From Symsagittifera roscoffensis (taxonomy: Eukaryota > Xenacoelomorpha > Acoela > Convolutidae), in contig NC_087067.1 in assembly GCF_963678635.1 (NCBI RefSeq), positions 12,624,844-12,688,843 on the forward strand: 64,000 bases of DNA, written 5' to 3'. Position numbers and translations under genes: made by a program. Under the pieces are notes generated by a model. The model had not been told where the DNA came from. It ran no database searches and saw only the letters and a program-made list of their open reading frames with translations. This document shows positions 27,909 through 40,076 of the stretch, in pieces. Position 1 is the stretch's first letter; the number at the start of each line of letters is the position of its first letter.

Positions 27909-28570
27909 TTGGAAAGAGATGATTCTCAATAGCCATAGAAGTTGAAATGCTTAATCTCGAAGTGATTTGGTCACATATGCACAAGTTAATTCGCGAATTC
28001 GTTTTTAGAGCTCCGTTGACAGAATAGATATCTATAAACTCTACTTCAAGCATTGGTTGAGAAGTAAAATTCAGTTTGTGCTAAGTTTTGTTGCAGTTTC
28101 TTTGATATTTGTCAATCATTTCAAATGAATTACCATAACCATTGCTTCGTATTATATGAAATTGAAGTAAATTTGTCACGTTAGTTTTTAGTCGTCGGGG
28201 TTCTTAATACTCTTGGACCTACTTAACCTTAGGTTACTTTTATTGCCTCAACTGAAATAAGGGCTGTTTTTCCTTTTTTCCCCCGCTTCACATAAGCATC
28301 AGTTTTATGGTGTAACGAGGGGTTTTACAAGGTTAAACAAGAATACCAAATATGTTTGTAATAGCCTTATCAGTTCGCATGCCAATTTTCGTAACATTCG
28401 GATAACGTGAACAAAATTTCACTAGTAAAATTTTGCAGGTGGGGTGGAAAAGGAAAAGGAAAAAGCCGAAATAAGATTATTTAGTGAACATATAATTCTC
28501 ATATAAATTATAAATTTTCGCCCTCTTCGCCCCTGTGTTAAGAAGCATTTTTTAAAACCTAAATTTCAAA
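27909..28570. other. 3' flank of the Tudor gene
   Basis: No coding sequence or recognised repeat stands out; AT-rich. Confidence 0.4.
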
Positions 28571-28572
28571 TG

Positions 28573-29150
28573 CTACTTTTGGCGCACTTTTACAGCATTT
28601 TGATAGCATGTGCTTTGACATTCGAATAGTAATAAGTTAACACAGTTGATGCGTTTTCAATTCATCAAATCAACCGAAAAAAGCTATTTGTTTCAAACAA
28701 TATAACAATAATAAAAACTCGTTTTCCGAAATTGTCTAGCTCAGTATATCTCGCATTTCTTTGAAATGCATTTTTTATACATAATGTGGCTTAATGCTTT
28801 GCTATTTGTGACAGGCAATATTAGTGTGGATGCCTTCAATTTGTAATATTCCAAATTATTTCCTGCAAAATTGTGCCTACTTGTGCCACTTTTGCTGAAT
28901 CGCATTGGCAATTTATTAGCTTATGTAGCTGCTTTACTCGTGACCAGTGTTTGTCGGTGGTTAAGGGCGCGTGGCTGAGTGGTTAGAGAGTTAGACTCAA
29001 AGCTCTTGATTGCAGTAGGTCGCAAATCGCATCCTAGACCTAGCCGAGTTTTTGCTATTTGTATTTTTCTTATTGCACTTTCTAGAGCTGCTTTTTGTCC
29101 TGATCTCGTTAGTGTTTGCGAAGCAAAGCTTCGCCTCTGTGTCTACTATG
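28573..29150 (+). repeat. Composite tRNA-headed SINE-like repeat, copy 1
   Basis: A 5' block (ATAGCATGTGCTTTGACATT, AGTTAACACAGTTGATGC) runs to about 28960. A tRNA-like part starts near 28964 (GTGGCTGAGTGGTTAGAG as A box, GGTCGCAAATCGCATCC as B box). A tail ends GCAAAGCTTCGCCTCTGTGT at about 29147. Similar copies are at 30690 and 47935; the tRNA-like part alone recurs at 52527 and 62544. Confidence 0.75.
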
Positions 29151-29155
29151 ACGAG

Positions 29156-29490
29156 TCGATGAACGTAATTCAGACTTAATCAAGTCCAATTCGTTTGCAT
29201 TGTTAAATGGAAGGCAATCTCTCCTATCGAACCGCGAAAGTGTAACGGTTGCGAAAAACATGATCGACCTCTAATTTAGATAATAGAGTTTTTTAAATTT
29301 CCCAGCGAATTCAAAAATTTCATCCAGTTGGGTTAATATTATCATAAAAAGTGTTATTTATAAATTATTCTGGAAATTTCTAGAGATTTAAGGACATTAT
29401 TTTTTCTTGGAAGTTCAAAAGTTGATCTTTATTTTTTCATTTTTTTGTCTGTGTACTTGCGTTCCTGTACTCTTTTCCAATTGTCTGTTG
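29156..29490 (+). repeat. MITE-like repeat, copy 2 (shortened)
   Basis: Starts GTCGATGAACGTAA, shows the internal AACCGCGAAAGTGTAACGG and AACATGATCGACCTC blocks, and ends with CTCTTTTCCAATTGTCTG near 29485. Confidence 0.65.
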
Positions 29491-29494
29491 GCTA

Positions 29495-30689
29495 TGTTAA
29501 TTTTTTCGGGTCGTGGAAGTTTTGCACGCTCTTTTGATTTTTTAGACTTGCGAAAGACGTTTCCCCCCGTAAATAATTTTACTTACATCTGCAGTTGAAA
29601 TTGAAGCTACTTTGGTGAACCTTAGCAACATCGAGACTGCTTTGGCGTAGAGATAATGCGGTTGTTTTTGTACCCTAGAGTCTGGGGTTTGAGTTCCGGC
29701 CGTATCTTGTTGTTTTTTTTTTCAGTATACATAAAATTATCAAATTTTTTTCAGGGAAAAATTGAATGGTCGGACTTTTGTGCGTCTGCTTTTGTTTTTG
29801 CCTCGTAGATTACACATAGTAGAGTTTTTTGTGCAGTCAGCATTTTTTGTCGCTTATGCAAGTGTGTTTGATGTATTCCTTTAATAAAAAAAATAATAAC
29901 CCTGACTTTTTTCTGTTTCACTTGAAAACTTAATTCGGCCAAAATGTTTTTGGCTTTTGTTTTGTCGACTCAGTTGCCTCTATTTGTGTCGCTTCAAGAG
30001 CAAAAAAATGATTGATTAAAAATCAGGTAGTTTGTTTCGAAAAATTTAATTGCTTTAACTTAAATTAATTTTTTAAAATAATTTTTTGAAGGGACCATTA
30101 GTTTGAAGTAGTGCCTTAAACAAATTGTTCGTAACATTTTGAAAGCGTTTTGGGGTATGTGATTTGGACAGAATTAATTATTTCATTATTATGAAGTGTA
30201 TGTATGACTTGCACTTATCAATGTAGGGCGGACGTCTAGTGGACACACCATGTGCCCTTTGTCTATCCTTTCCATCAGGAGCTTTCAGTTTTTGAAATTA
30301 ATGATATTATGATTGATTGTGTAACTATTTTGCATGCTGTTTGGCACTGTTGGATAAATAAACACTTTCAATCTTATAGCAAAATTTATTATAATCAGAT
30401 CAGGCAAATTCCAAAAGCTTCTTTTCCAGGAAAAGCACTTACGGTGATGAGATTTTGAGTAATAATGCACGGCACCTGAAAACAATACCGATCGAAAGGT
30501 GGAACTTCATTCATCAAGAGAAGCTGTCGTTCATCTTCGTCCGTCTCTATCAAGATAGTTTTATATGAATGTGTGTTTTTTGAATTTCTCACAGTTTCAA
30601 GCTTAAAAAGGTAAACTTTAACGAGCAGATTAAACACTGATTACACTACGAACTTTAGTGAGCGTTAGTTTTCTTGGAATATATATTTT
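29495..30689. other. Gene-free stretch with a tRNA-like block
   Basis: No gene recognised. A tRNA-like block at about 29638-29695 has GGCGTAGAGATAATGCGG and GGGTTTGAGTTCCGG (B-box-like). Confidence 0.45.
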
Positions 30690-31256
30690 TTCTAACACAA
30701 GTCGCACAGTTTGGTGCCACTTTTGGGGCACTTCTACGGATTTTGATAGCATGTGCTTTGACTTCCGAATAGTAATAAGTTAACATTGTTGATGCATTTT
30801 AAAATCATCAAATGAACCGAAAAAAGATATTTGTTTCAAAAAATAACAATTGTAAAAACTCGGTTGCAGAAACTTTTTAACTCAATATGTCTGGCAATTT
30901 TTTGAAAAGAGTTATTGCATGCAAAGTAAGAGTGGATATCTTCAGTTTGTTGTATTCTAAACTATTGCTTGCAAAATTGTCTTTTTGTCTTTGGGTTCAC
31001 TTTTGCTGCATTGCATTGGCAATTTATTATATGTAGCTGCTTTATTTGTGACTAGTGTTTGCCGTTTAAGCGTTCGTGGCCAAGTGGGCAGGGTGCGAGA
31101 CTCCAATTCTCGAGGTCGGAGGTTCGACGCCAATATACGTAGTACAGTCTTACTAATTCGTTATTTCAATAGTTTCTTATTTCGTTTTATAAAGCTGATT
31201 TTTGTCGTTTCCTCGCTAGTGTTTAGGAAACGCAGCCTCTTCTCTGTGTTATACTT
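30690..31256 (+). repeat. Composite tRNA-headed SINE-like repeat, copy 2
   Basis: Same order as copy 1: ATAGCATGTGCTTTGACTTC near 30750, a tRNA-like part from about 31067 (GTGGCCAAGTGGGCAGGGTG, then GGTCGGAGGTTCGACGCC), and a diverged tail ending TTCTCTGTGTT near 31252. Confidence 0.72.
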
Positions 31257-31937
31257 GCTCTTTGAAATAGTTTAAGTTTTCACAATAATTGTTTTGGCCG
31301 AATGTCTCGTCTGCGGTCTTTGCTTTCTTTCGAATATAAAAAGTGAAATTTTGAGAAGAATTTGAATTTAAAGGTTTAATGATTATTTCACTACAATTAT
31401 TGAAAGAACAGTCATTTAGTTAGAAATTATAATTATTTCTCAATTATTTTTGATTCGTTTTGTAAAGGTTATCGTTGGAACTTCCCGGATCACGTGAGAC
31501 CGGCGTGTTCATTTTGTGGTAAATTGGTCTTAACCGAATCGAGTATCATGTCTTGGGAATAAGCTTAATTTTGTCGTCTGCAAAATTCTCTTTGATATCA
31601 TTGCAGACCTCTGTTCTATCTTTAAAGCTTGTGAATTCTTCCTAAAATTGGACGAGGTTTATCTATCGACCCTTTCTGGAGTATCAGTAATAATTTTTCG
31701 AAATACGCGTGCGGTTTTCAAACAATTCGGAACATTTCCCTTTACAACTATGTCATCAATATCCTTGAATAATTTGACAGCTTTTTAGAAATCAATTCTA
31801 CTTTGTCTGATTCTGCGTTTCGGCTCAGAGGTAACGTTCATACTTTGACTTAAAAACGTCTTAATGTTCAGCCTTTAGGGTCAGTGACCAGATGCTGAAG
31901 AGTTTGGCCCTCAATAATGCTTAAGATCAAGGATTTT
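31257..31937. other. Gene-free stretch
   Basis: AT-rich, no ORF with coding character, no recognised repeat. Confidence 0.35.
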
Positions 31938-32324
31938 CTCGAGGGGGGGGGGCGGCTTTTTTAAAAAAATTTCGAAAATTTTGAACTTTTATTTTTAGGT
32001 CGACCAATTTTATTTTCCGAGCTCTCTCAAAGTAGTAAAAAGACCCTGGTTTGGCCAAAGCTTCTGCGCCGCAGGCAAAATTTTGAAAAAAAAACAGGCC
32101 AAAAAAGGCGTTTTAGGGCTTTTTTTGGACCATTTTCATCAAAAAAATCTCGTTTTTTCGGCGCGCGCGCTCCCCTCAAAATCAGTTAATATTTTGGCGC
32201 CTTTAGAAAAATTTTGAGGTCCGTCAGCCAAAAATGAGTATCTCAAATTAGTTCTAAGGGGGACCCTTTGGGTCGGCAGGGGGTCGAATCGCTGAGGGAG
32301 GGGAGGGGGGGATGGCCGCCCCTG
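31938..32324 (+). mobile_element. hAT-type MITE, copy 1 (5' end eroded)
   Basis: Shares GGTCGACCAA, GAGCTCTC, GCGCCGCAGGCAAA, GCGCGCGCTCCCCTCAAA and GGGTCGAATC blocks with the copies at 39613 and 41892, and ends GCCGCCCCTG at 32324. The 5' terminus is replaced by a G-run. Confidence 0.7.
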
Positions 32325-33234
32325 GTTAGGGTATCACCGAGACCCGATTGTTAAGTTTATCTATTGCACCTTTTAATATCGAAAATTGTGCTTGTTTAAT
32401 CTAGCTGCGAGATAACAGTTTTGATCACTCAGAGGAAAAACTAAATACTTAGGTCCCTTTTTATTTGTTTTCAAGGTAAAATCCTCATTCGTTTCGCTTA
32501 TTTGGAGTAGTTCCGCTGAAGTTTCACCGGTGGCTTAAACAATGCTTGACTGTTTAAAATATTTGTAGTCGAAAATTCACAGACCGATTGAGTTTTTTTT
32601 AGGACCAATCAATTTCTATGGAGTCTATGGCCAGATAATTAGCATTTTTTTCTCGTGGATTTCTTAAGGTACCATTTTTTTCTGGAGTTTCAGATGTAAT
32701 TTACAATTTTAAAAGCGAAATAATTGGCGGTTAAAAACTTGAGAAATCCAACTTACATATTTATTTCTTTTTGTCAATTTTTCAGAAAATTTTTCAATTT
32801 CGGTCAGTGAATTGACCGCTTATGAAAAATCCGCTTCCGCTTTTTTCGAAGCCGCTCTTCTTTTTTCTGAAACTGAATCGCGCTTTCAGAGCTTTTCTGC
32901 CGCTTTTACAAAAGTCATTCCGCTTTCGCTTATTTCAACTAGTTTACCGCTTTTTCCGGCCGCTTAAAGCGGTCAATTCACTGATTTCGGTGTTATCTAT
33001 GAATTACTTACGAGATGTTTTTTCCATTTTCTCCAGAAAGTTAGGCATCAACAGTGTTCATTAAGAATAAGTAAGCTTGATAACGCTTGCGCTCTGCGAG
33101 AAATTTAAAACCTAAATATATTAATTTCCCACCATCTGCAACCCAGCTGGTCGAGGCCAGGGGCAATGGTTTTGACTTTATCAAATCATTAGAATTTATT
33201 CAAACGAAATGAAAGTCACCACTGGGAACCCGTT
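32325..33234. other. Gene-free stretch before the LINE
   Basis: No gene recognised. At about 32805-32990 there is a run rich in CCGCTT-type motifs that also reads as a weak internal inverted pair (GTGAATTGACCGCTT and AAGCGGTCAATTCAC at its two ends). Confidence 0.45.
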
Positions 33235-35290
33235 CTACCTTTCCGAGGTAGCAGTGGTGGTCATGGCGCTACATTCTGCACAATTTTGTCCCTTGAATGT
33301 AAAAACCGGGACAACGCCTACATGATTTGGCGGCTCGGTTATTGGCCTTGCTTTGACCCACGAATATCGGTGCTTCACATAGCAGTGATTGATCATTGAC
33401 TTTCTAACAGAGCACCGATAAGAGCAAAGCGGGCATTTTAGCACATCATGACCTGTGCTAGTGTCTTGCTTTGATGCGAAGGATTGCCGACTCAGTTGGG
33501 GCGCTGAGACGGTCGGTTCTGATGCGCTGATCAGTTTCATATGCGGTTGGCAGTTTTGCATGTGCTTAGTCCAACCACTGACATAGACATAAGTATTGTT
33601 ACAGTCGGCGGAGAGCAGTCGAATTTGCTCTTCTTGGACCCCTCCGTTGCTGGGCTGCTCGGGGATCTCTACAGTTCTTTCAATTCCTTTAATGCTTTCA
33701 ATTCCTTTATCAGTTTCAATTTAACTACTATCGGAGGTCTGGACCGAAGGTTCTGAATGATTATCTCTGAGATGCCTGTTCATCTCTTCTTTGCTATGAA
33801 ACATTCTACCACAATTTTCATTAGGACATTGAACTGTTTGCGACCTTTTGCCAATAGCATTGATTTAAAATCCCCACCGTCAAGGAACCTAAATTTGGTT
33901 GTCGGATTGTGCAACCAGTTGTCCTGGTCACACTTTGTCTTGAGCCAATGGTTGTCAAGATCAGCGCTAAGCTGCCGAATCCAATCTTTTTGCCAAACTT
34001 TATCACCCTCAAGTAGATCATTTAAGCTATCGACACCGATGTTTTTAAAGGAAGCATACATTTGAACCCTTCTCCTGCATAGTTGGTGTGCGACTGGCGT
34101 TGTTTTAACCTTTTCATTCAATTCCTTTATTTTCATTTCGTTTCTCGTTTCTAGCCTTCGACACATTCTTTTAGCACAGTGTATAACCGCTTCTAGTCTA
34201 CCAAGATCAGTGCATCTGATAACAAGGGTCTCTAAGCCGTATAGCAAGACTGGTTTTAGGAAAGTCTCGATGAGGAAACCCTTGTTCTTTAGTGTCAATC
34301 TTTTTGACACCAGGGCCGGTCCTAGACGTAGCATTGCTATCCTTGTCTTAGAAATGCGAGGGCTGATAGCTGTCAGCGCTGCCATCAGATGCTATGATGC
34401 TGCCGAGGTACTTTAAGTGATTAACCTGTTCACTGAGTACATTGATAGGGACATTAGTATTGTCTTTGGTGTTGATTACAATACTCTTAGTTTTCTCGTT
34501 AGATATTTCTAATTGAGCCAATCCAAAGGTTTTTGCTATCTCATTCAGCGACTTGGTAGCATTTGCTTGGTTGTCAGAGATCAAAGCCAGATCATCGGCG
34601 TATGCAAAATTTCTTTTCTCTTCACTGGTCTTACTTAGGAGGAAGTCAAAAAGGATGATAAACAACAGTGGGCCCAAAACGCACCCCCTGCCGCACCCCT
34701 CCCCCGGTTCAATACAAAGGTGTAATTCTTTTCAAGCTTGCCGATGGGTTTGTTGTGGAATGCTCCTGGGATATCTCCTGGGATTCCAAAATCCATTAGG
34801 GCGATAAATAGCACTTCCCTATCAATAGACAGTAAAGCCTTCTTCAAGTCGATGAAAGTCATACAAAGAGGTTGCTGGTATTCAGTCCTTCTTTGAAGCA
34901 AACATCTAATTGCCAAGATATCTAGGCCCGTTGACATGTCGCTTGGGAACCCAAATTGATAGGGTGAGATCTTGGGCAGCTGCTTATGCACCCTATTTGC
35001 AATCACCTTTGCGAACACTTTGCCTACTTGGTCAAGAAGGAAAAGGCTACGGTAACTGTTCGCTTCTGCTCTGCTTCCTTTCTTGAACAGATTGAGTTTT
35101 ACTGCGTCCCTCCAATATTGTGGAACTTTAAGGATCCTACAATTCCAATGTCCAAACTTTCACGGTTGCTGCCCAACCAAAACATTGTTTCGGGCCGGTC
35201 GCTCCTGTTTCCGATTGGTTTCTTTCAATGGTTTGAATGTAGTTAGTTTTTCTACAGGTATGGTTTTCTAGACCGTATTACCCAACCTCC
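33235..35290 (-). pseudogene. 5'-truncated non-LTR retrotransposon (LINE) with C-terminal C2H2 fingers
   Basis: Minus-strand frames, broken several times, encode the RT. A WRDAVKLNLFKKGSRAEAN-like start lies near 35110, then FAKVIANRVHKQLP, YQFGF, FIDLKKA, and the catalytic FAYADD box at about 34600. EISNEKTKS, LKYLGS and a thumb-type LLYGLETLV segment follow. After the RT come two C2H2 fingers, CPNENCGRMF...H...H at about 33760-33825 and CPLCSYRCS...H...H at about 33395-33430, and a Cys pair near 33260. No endonuclease is seen upstream, so the copy is 5'-truncated, as is usual for LINEs. The clade was not assigned. Confidence 0.82.
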
Positions 35291-35820
35291 GTTGACCACC
35301 GAGGAGCGTTTGCACTTCAGTCATTAGCCGCGTACAGACAGGTCTGGTATGCTGTCCTTTAGTGACGTACACGTTGCCCGGGACGCACTGCTAGGAGGTT
35401 ACTGTTTGAATTTGGATCCCATACAACTTAATCTGTTGTTATCTTTAACACTTTCGATAGCAAGTGGCTAATCGGGAACAGACTTTTTGTCATTTAACAA
35501 CTTCATATAGTTTTTTGGAAATTAAGTTATATTATTATGAATTATAAGGTTATCGAACTGCAAATTGTCAGATTACGGGTAAAGCGCCTGCTTGAGACTT
35601 CCATGCTCTGGGGTTTGTTCCTGGCCGGACCATCTTTTTTTCGCAATGCATGTCTTTCAGTTCGTTTGCGTATTAATCTTCGTCTCAAGTCGTGTTTTCT
35701 TAGTTTTCATTTTGTTGCTTACGCTTGCGATTAGCAAGCGTTATCGAATCGGAATATAGATTTTTCGTGTTACCAAGTTGTTTAGCAGAATAACTTGGCC
35801 TCTTGGTTCAAAATGAAATG
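35291..35820. other. Gene-free stretch with a tRNA-like block
   Basis: No gene recognised. A block at about 35577-35627 (GCGCCTGCTTGAGACTTCCA, then GGGGTTTGTTCCTGG) resembles a degenerate tRNA-derived SINE. ATTAGCAAGCGTTATCG-type sequence follows. Confidence 0.4.
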
Positions 35821-35834
35821 AAATTGATAAGGGT

Positions 35835-36450
35835 GACCGGCACACTTAATCTGGAGGTAACGAATACGCCTGGGATATTCCGTTTCAAATAACTTGGATA
35901 TTCCGTTTCAAAATATTCCGTTTCAAATAACTTGGCTTGTAATTCGTCTGCTCATGTTTTGTCGGCTTAGTTGCCACATCTTAGATTTTTTGCTGTATGC
36001 AGTTTTCATTGTAGTTGCTTTTCTAGAATTTCCTTTACTCGTACAATTTGTAATTTTACTAGCCTTTAATATTTTCCCAGTTGAGTTTTGAGTATTTTTG
36101 ATTTTTTTGCTTCCAAATTTTTCGGCCTAAATGGTTTCGGCGTATGTTTCATTGGCCTACTAATCTAATTTTGGGTCGTTTGAGGAACCATAACTTGTAT
36201 GTTTTCCTCCGTGTCGTATAAAACGTTCAATTTTGTTTCGCTCGAATTAAAAGTAGTCGAATGTGTTTCTGGACGTGATTTCCGCAAAAAGAACATCGTT
36301 CCAGACAATATTATGTTTTTTATTTGTAGTTGTGAAAATTTTTCCAATTTCCTTGGGCTTAGTGGTTTTTTTCCTTTCCTGTCTGCTAGCTTTCAGTGCT
36401 TTTTTTGTGGTATCGCAAGTGATCCGAAGCTCCGCTTCGCCTCTCTGTTT
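35835..36450 (+). repeat. Single-armed relative of the 52.9 kb fold-back repeat and its tail
   Basis: GCACACTTAATCTGGAGGTA, TTTGTCGGCTTAGTTGCC and TTTTTTGCTGTATGCAG appear in the same order as in one arm of the palindrome at 52914-53630. The tail near 36412 (ATCGCAAGTGATCCGAAGCT) resembles that of the 53.6 kb palindrome. Confidence 0.6.
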
Positions 36451-36929
36451 AAACGACCAAGTTAATGTTATAACTCCGGTTTTCGTAGTGTCATACCTGT
36501 AGTTATGACCATTATATATAACGATCGAACAAAATCATTATATGCTGATGAATCATTGGCTTTCTCTTTTTCGAATGAAATTCTTTGTTTAGTTTCCGAA
36601 TTGTATCTGTCTTTAATTGTATCTATTCTGCTATATTTTTGAGCTACCATAAAAGTAGCAAATGCTGTTCAGTTTTTATGGCAAATCTTTAATTGTTTTA
36701 TTTTAAATTAAATTTTAATAAGATCTTCTGGTTTTGTCATGACTGTTAGTTTCTATTGTCATGGTTGATAAGAATTTAACAAACTTGACCAAAAAGTATC
36801 ATATGGAAAATCTGAACAGAAATGATTTAAATACGATAGGTTTAAATGTGCTGTTTTTGAAAAGATTTGTTTTTTCCCTTAGTTTCGAGGAAAGTGCGGA
36901 ATAATTATGCTTCGAGTGGTTTTTTAAAA
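36451..36929. other. Gene-free stretch
   Basis: AT-rich; only a short GCGGAATAATTATGCTTCGA block near 36897, shared with other sites in the window, stands out. Confidence 0.35.
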
Positions 36930-37290
36930 GTGAATGAACGTAACGTAATTTAGACTTTATATAGGTCGTGATGATTTTTTTTCAGTAAAAGTCTTAAAAT
37001 TGGTTCAGGCTCCAAATTAATTTTTCGCTGTTTGACTTTTGATTTATTCAAGTTCAAACTCCTGTTTCGAACAGCAAAAGTGTAAAGGTCGCGAAAAACA
37101 AAATTGACTTCTAAGAATTTAATTTTCAGATTTCTCTGCCGAAAAATTACCTATTGATACAGTTTTCTCAAATTGGGTTAATTTTATTGAAAAAAGCCAA
37201 TCATCAATTGTCCTAGAAATTCACAGGGCTTTAAAGGCATTCAATTTTTTTCTTTGAAATTCGATTTTTGATGTTTTTTGTTTGCTTAAG
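36930..37290 (+). repeat. MITE-like repeat, copy 3 (shortened)
   Basis: Starts GTGAATGAACGTAACG and carries AACAGCAAAAGTGTAAAGG, GATTTCTCTGCCG and TCTCAAATTGGGTTAATTTT blocks; the 3' terminus is lost. Confidence 0.6.
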
Positions 37291-38110
37291 TTTGACTATT
37301 TTCCGAATAACCAGAAGAAAAAACCTTTTGGGAGAATAAACAGAAACAAATAGGCCTTATTGTGCAATCGGAACATTCAGGGCTTCGCCCTTACATGCGA
37401 GCGGTGTTGTTTATTCTTTTGATCCTTTTTTAAATCTAATGGGTATAATCTGTTTATCGTCAGTTTTGAATCAAACTAGTTCGTTTTGTATTTACATTCT
37501 TTGTAAAATATATTTACGGTTCGATTTTCAGTCTTAATGACTTTAAATTGTTCTCATCTGCTGGCAATCTTAGCGAATAAGGTAATTTTGCTTTCGAAGT
37601 ATGTTGGGGAGTGTTCAGAACGTAATCAATTTAGACACAAGAAAAAATCATAACTGATTCCTGAATAAAAAAAACCTAAGTTCATAAAATTGTCAATCAA
37701 AGGAAAATGCGTGATAGTTTTTAACATTCCTTATGCAAAATCTACTTACGGACACTTTACTAAAAGTATTATATCTCCAGATTTCCATCAACCGCTTCTC
37801 GCCTAGTTTGAAGTGTCGCCAAACGTTGCAATCATTAAAATTTCCAGAAATAGTAGCTCGTGTAACTCGATCTGAAAAAGGTTTTTGACTGCCTTCGTCG
37901 ATATGTGGTTTTGTCGGGTTTCAAAGTTTTGGCCTTTTTAAACATTTGGATCTGTCAATAGGGATAAAACAGGAATAAAATCTATAAGATATTGAGTCCT
38001 GAATGAAACTTCTTTATCATAGATAACTTTTCCCTTGTTCTTAATTCCAAAACCCAGATTCCTATCGAAATTGGGAGTGTTATTGGGGTGATAAATTTTT
38101 GTAGATTGGT
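37291..38110. other. Upstream region of DPH5
   Basis: No gene recognised. ATCGGAACATTCAGGGCTTC near 37369 recurs near 45525 and, reversed, near 55320. The region ends in TTTTTGTAG, 6 bases before the DPH5 ATG. Confidence 0.45.
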
Positions 38111-38977
38111 ATGCTTTTCTTGGTCGGCCTTGGGCTGGGCTCGCCTGAAGATATTTCTCTGCGAGGCTTGAAAGCTCTCCAGTCTTGCAATCATATTTTC
38201 TTAGAAGCTTACACTTCGCTTATGACAGAACTAGAAATAGATGATGGTACCAGTGGCAAGACGCATTTAGCAAAAAGTCTAGAATTAGATGAATCCAAAA
38301 TAGTACTTGCTGACCGAACGCTTATTGAGCAGAATTGCGAAAGTGAAATTTTATCTAAAGCTGTTGGCCAAAATGTTGCGCTGGTAATCGTAGGAGACCC
38401 TTTTGCAGCTACGACACATCATGACATATACCTGAGAGCGAGGCAAAAAGGAATTGAAGTTGAAACAATTCATAATGCGTCAATTTTGACGGCTATAGGC
38501 TCAACAGGGCTACAGCTTTATCGTTTTGGTGAAACTGTTTCATTATGTTTTTGGACTGAAACGTGGAAACCGATTAGCGCGTTTGAAAAGATTGTCAAGA
38601 ATTTCAAGTCTGGACTTCATACGTTATGTTTGCTTGACATTAAAGTGAAAGAACAGAGTATTGAAAATATGTTAAGAGGGAGGCCAATTTTTGAGCCGCC
38701 GAGATTTATGTCTGCTAGTCAAGCTGCCTCTCAAATATTAGAATCAATTGAAATCTTCAGCGAAACCGAAGGTGCGGGCGATTCCAAGGATTGCCCTCTG
38801 AATCTTGATTCGTTTTGTGTTGGTGTTGCAAGACTAGGATCGAAAAATCAAGAGATAAAGTTTTGCTCTTTGAAGGAAATGGTTGACTCGGAATTGGGAA
38901 AACCGCTGCATTCTTTAGTAATTCCTGCGTCTTTACACGAACATGAATCTGAGTTTCTGGAGCTATTCAAAAAATAA
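38111..38977 (+). CDS. DPH5: Diphthine methyl ester synthase (DPH5), single exon
   Basis: A SAM-dependent methyltransferase of the tetrapyrrole methylase fold that methylates the modified histidine of elongation factor 2 in diphthamide synthesis, in the cytosol. The uninterrupted 288-residue ORF is about the length of the human protein (285 aa). Visible family motifs: MLFLVGLGLGSPEDIS at 1-16 (SAM site start), LEAYTS at 31-36, IVGDPFAATTHHD at 93-105, the HNASILTAIG loop at 121-130, LQLYRFGETVS, FWTETWKP, HTLCLLDIKVKEQS and EPPRFMSASQAA. No lesion is seen. All other host genes here have introns, so this may be an old retrocopy or simply an intronless gene. An AG lies 6 bases before the ATG. 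Confidence 0.95.
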   Translation: MLFLVGLGLGSPEDISLRGLKALQSCNHIFLEAYTSLMTELEIDDGTSGKTHLAKSLELDESKIVLADRTLIEQNCESEILSKAVGQNVALVIVGDPFAATTHHDIYLRARQKGIEVETIHNASILTAIGSTGLQLYRFGETVSLCFWTETWKPISAFEKIVKNFKSGLHTLCLLDIKVKEQSIENMLRGRPIFEPPRFMSASQAASQILESIEIFSETEGAGDSKDCPLNLDSFCVGVARLGSKNQEIKFCSLKEMVDSELGKPLHSLVIPASLHEHESEFLELFKK

Positions 38978-39400
38978 TTTCCTGACGTTTGTTAGAAAGA
39001 AAACGACTGAAAGTTTGTTATTGGTGGTGCTATTTTTAGATCACTGCTTACCTTGATTTGATAGCCAAGTGTTTTTGATTGTTTCTTTCTAGGAGAAAAG
39101 AGCCTAATCCCTGAGATAAAATTGAGATAAAAATCCAACCTCCCAAGGAACTTTGGATTTGTATTTTTTTTATTCAGCGCAAAATCAGGTATCACAAAAA
39201 ATATGGGGTCGAGTGATATTATTCTGAAGCATTTTCACGCGTGATTTGAGCTGAAATATAAAAAGTTCAAACCGTTTTTTAAACGAATTGATGGATTTTC
39301 AAGGTTTTTTTTGGCAACGAGCCCGGAGGCCTGGCCCGAAGTTTAATTATTAAGGTTGACAATATGCTATGACTAACCTAATAGAGCTCACCTTGCAAAT
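38978..39400. other. 3' flank of DPH5
   Basis: No gene. The block GAGTGATATTATTCTGAAGC with TCACGCGTGATTTGAGC near 39210-39255 resembles blocks near 24645, 43330 and 50800. Confidence 0.4.
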
Positions 39401-39480
39401 GCAGCGCACGTGAGATTTGAACCAGCAATCATATGATTGCTGGACACCATCACTACCGGAGCTCCACACTTAGGCTAATT
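39400..39480 (-). repeat. tRNA-like SINE fragment
   Basis: On the minus strand GAGCTCCGGTAGTGATGG is followed by a perfect ATCATATGAT-centred stem and a B-box-like TGGTTCAAATCTC. Not a full tRNA. Confidence 0.5.
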
Positions 39481-39612
39481 TCGACCGAAGAGTGAAAGCT
39501 CGAACTCACACCATAAATTCACGTCACCACCCCCCTCCCGGCAGCAAAAAACGTTCCAACTAAAACAAATGATCTCCTTCGTTTTTCGTTTTGTGTATGA
39601 GATTGATCGGAA

Positions 39613-39969
39613 CAGGGGCGGATGTAGGATTTTGTTGAAGAAGGGAGGGGCGGATTTTCCTTTTTTTTGAAGGGAGGGGCGGATCTTTTTAGGTTGACCA
39701 AATTGATTTCACGAGCTCTTCAAAAACACAAGATTTTATGCGCCGCAGTCTAAATTGTGAAAAAACAAGTCAAATTTGCCTTTTTTGACCAAAAATTCGG
39801 ATTTTCTGATGTTCGGTCCCCTCAAAGGTAGTGGTTTTTGGCGCCTTTGGAAAAGTTTTGGGGTCAGTTGGCCAAAATTGGGTATCAAAAAGTAGAATTA
39901 AAGGTGAGACTCTTTATGTGGTGAGTGGGTCGAATCCCTCTCCGGGAGAGTGTTCTAAATTCGCCCATG
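39613..39969 (+). mobile_element. hAT-type MITE, copy 2
   Basis: Starts CAGGGGCGGATG and ends TCGCCCATG; flanks GATCGGAA (39605-39612) and AATCGGAA (39970-39977) form a near-perfect 8-bp target duplication. Internal blocks match the copies at 31938 and 41892. It is 357 bp and has no coding capacity. Confidence 0.8.
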
Positions 39970-40076
39970 AATCGGAACGGAACAGTCTATGCGTTTTGCA
40001 TAGCAACCGGTCAGTTTTGAAGTTCCTTTTTTTCTGCTCAATTTGTTTTTGCTTTGTATGACACTATATTGACTAA

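Noticed and set aside
28964-29035. Functional tRNA genes at 28964, 31067, 52527, 62544, 60443
   Set aside because: A and B boxes are present but stems are imperfect, and the units continue into shared SINE tails.
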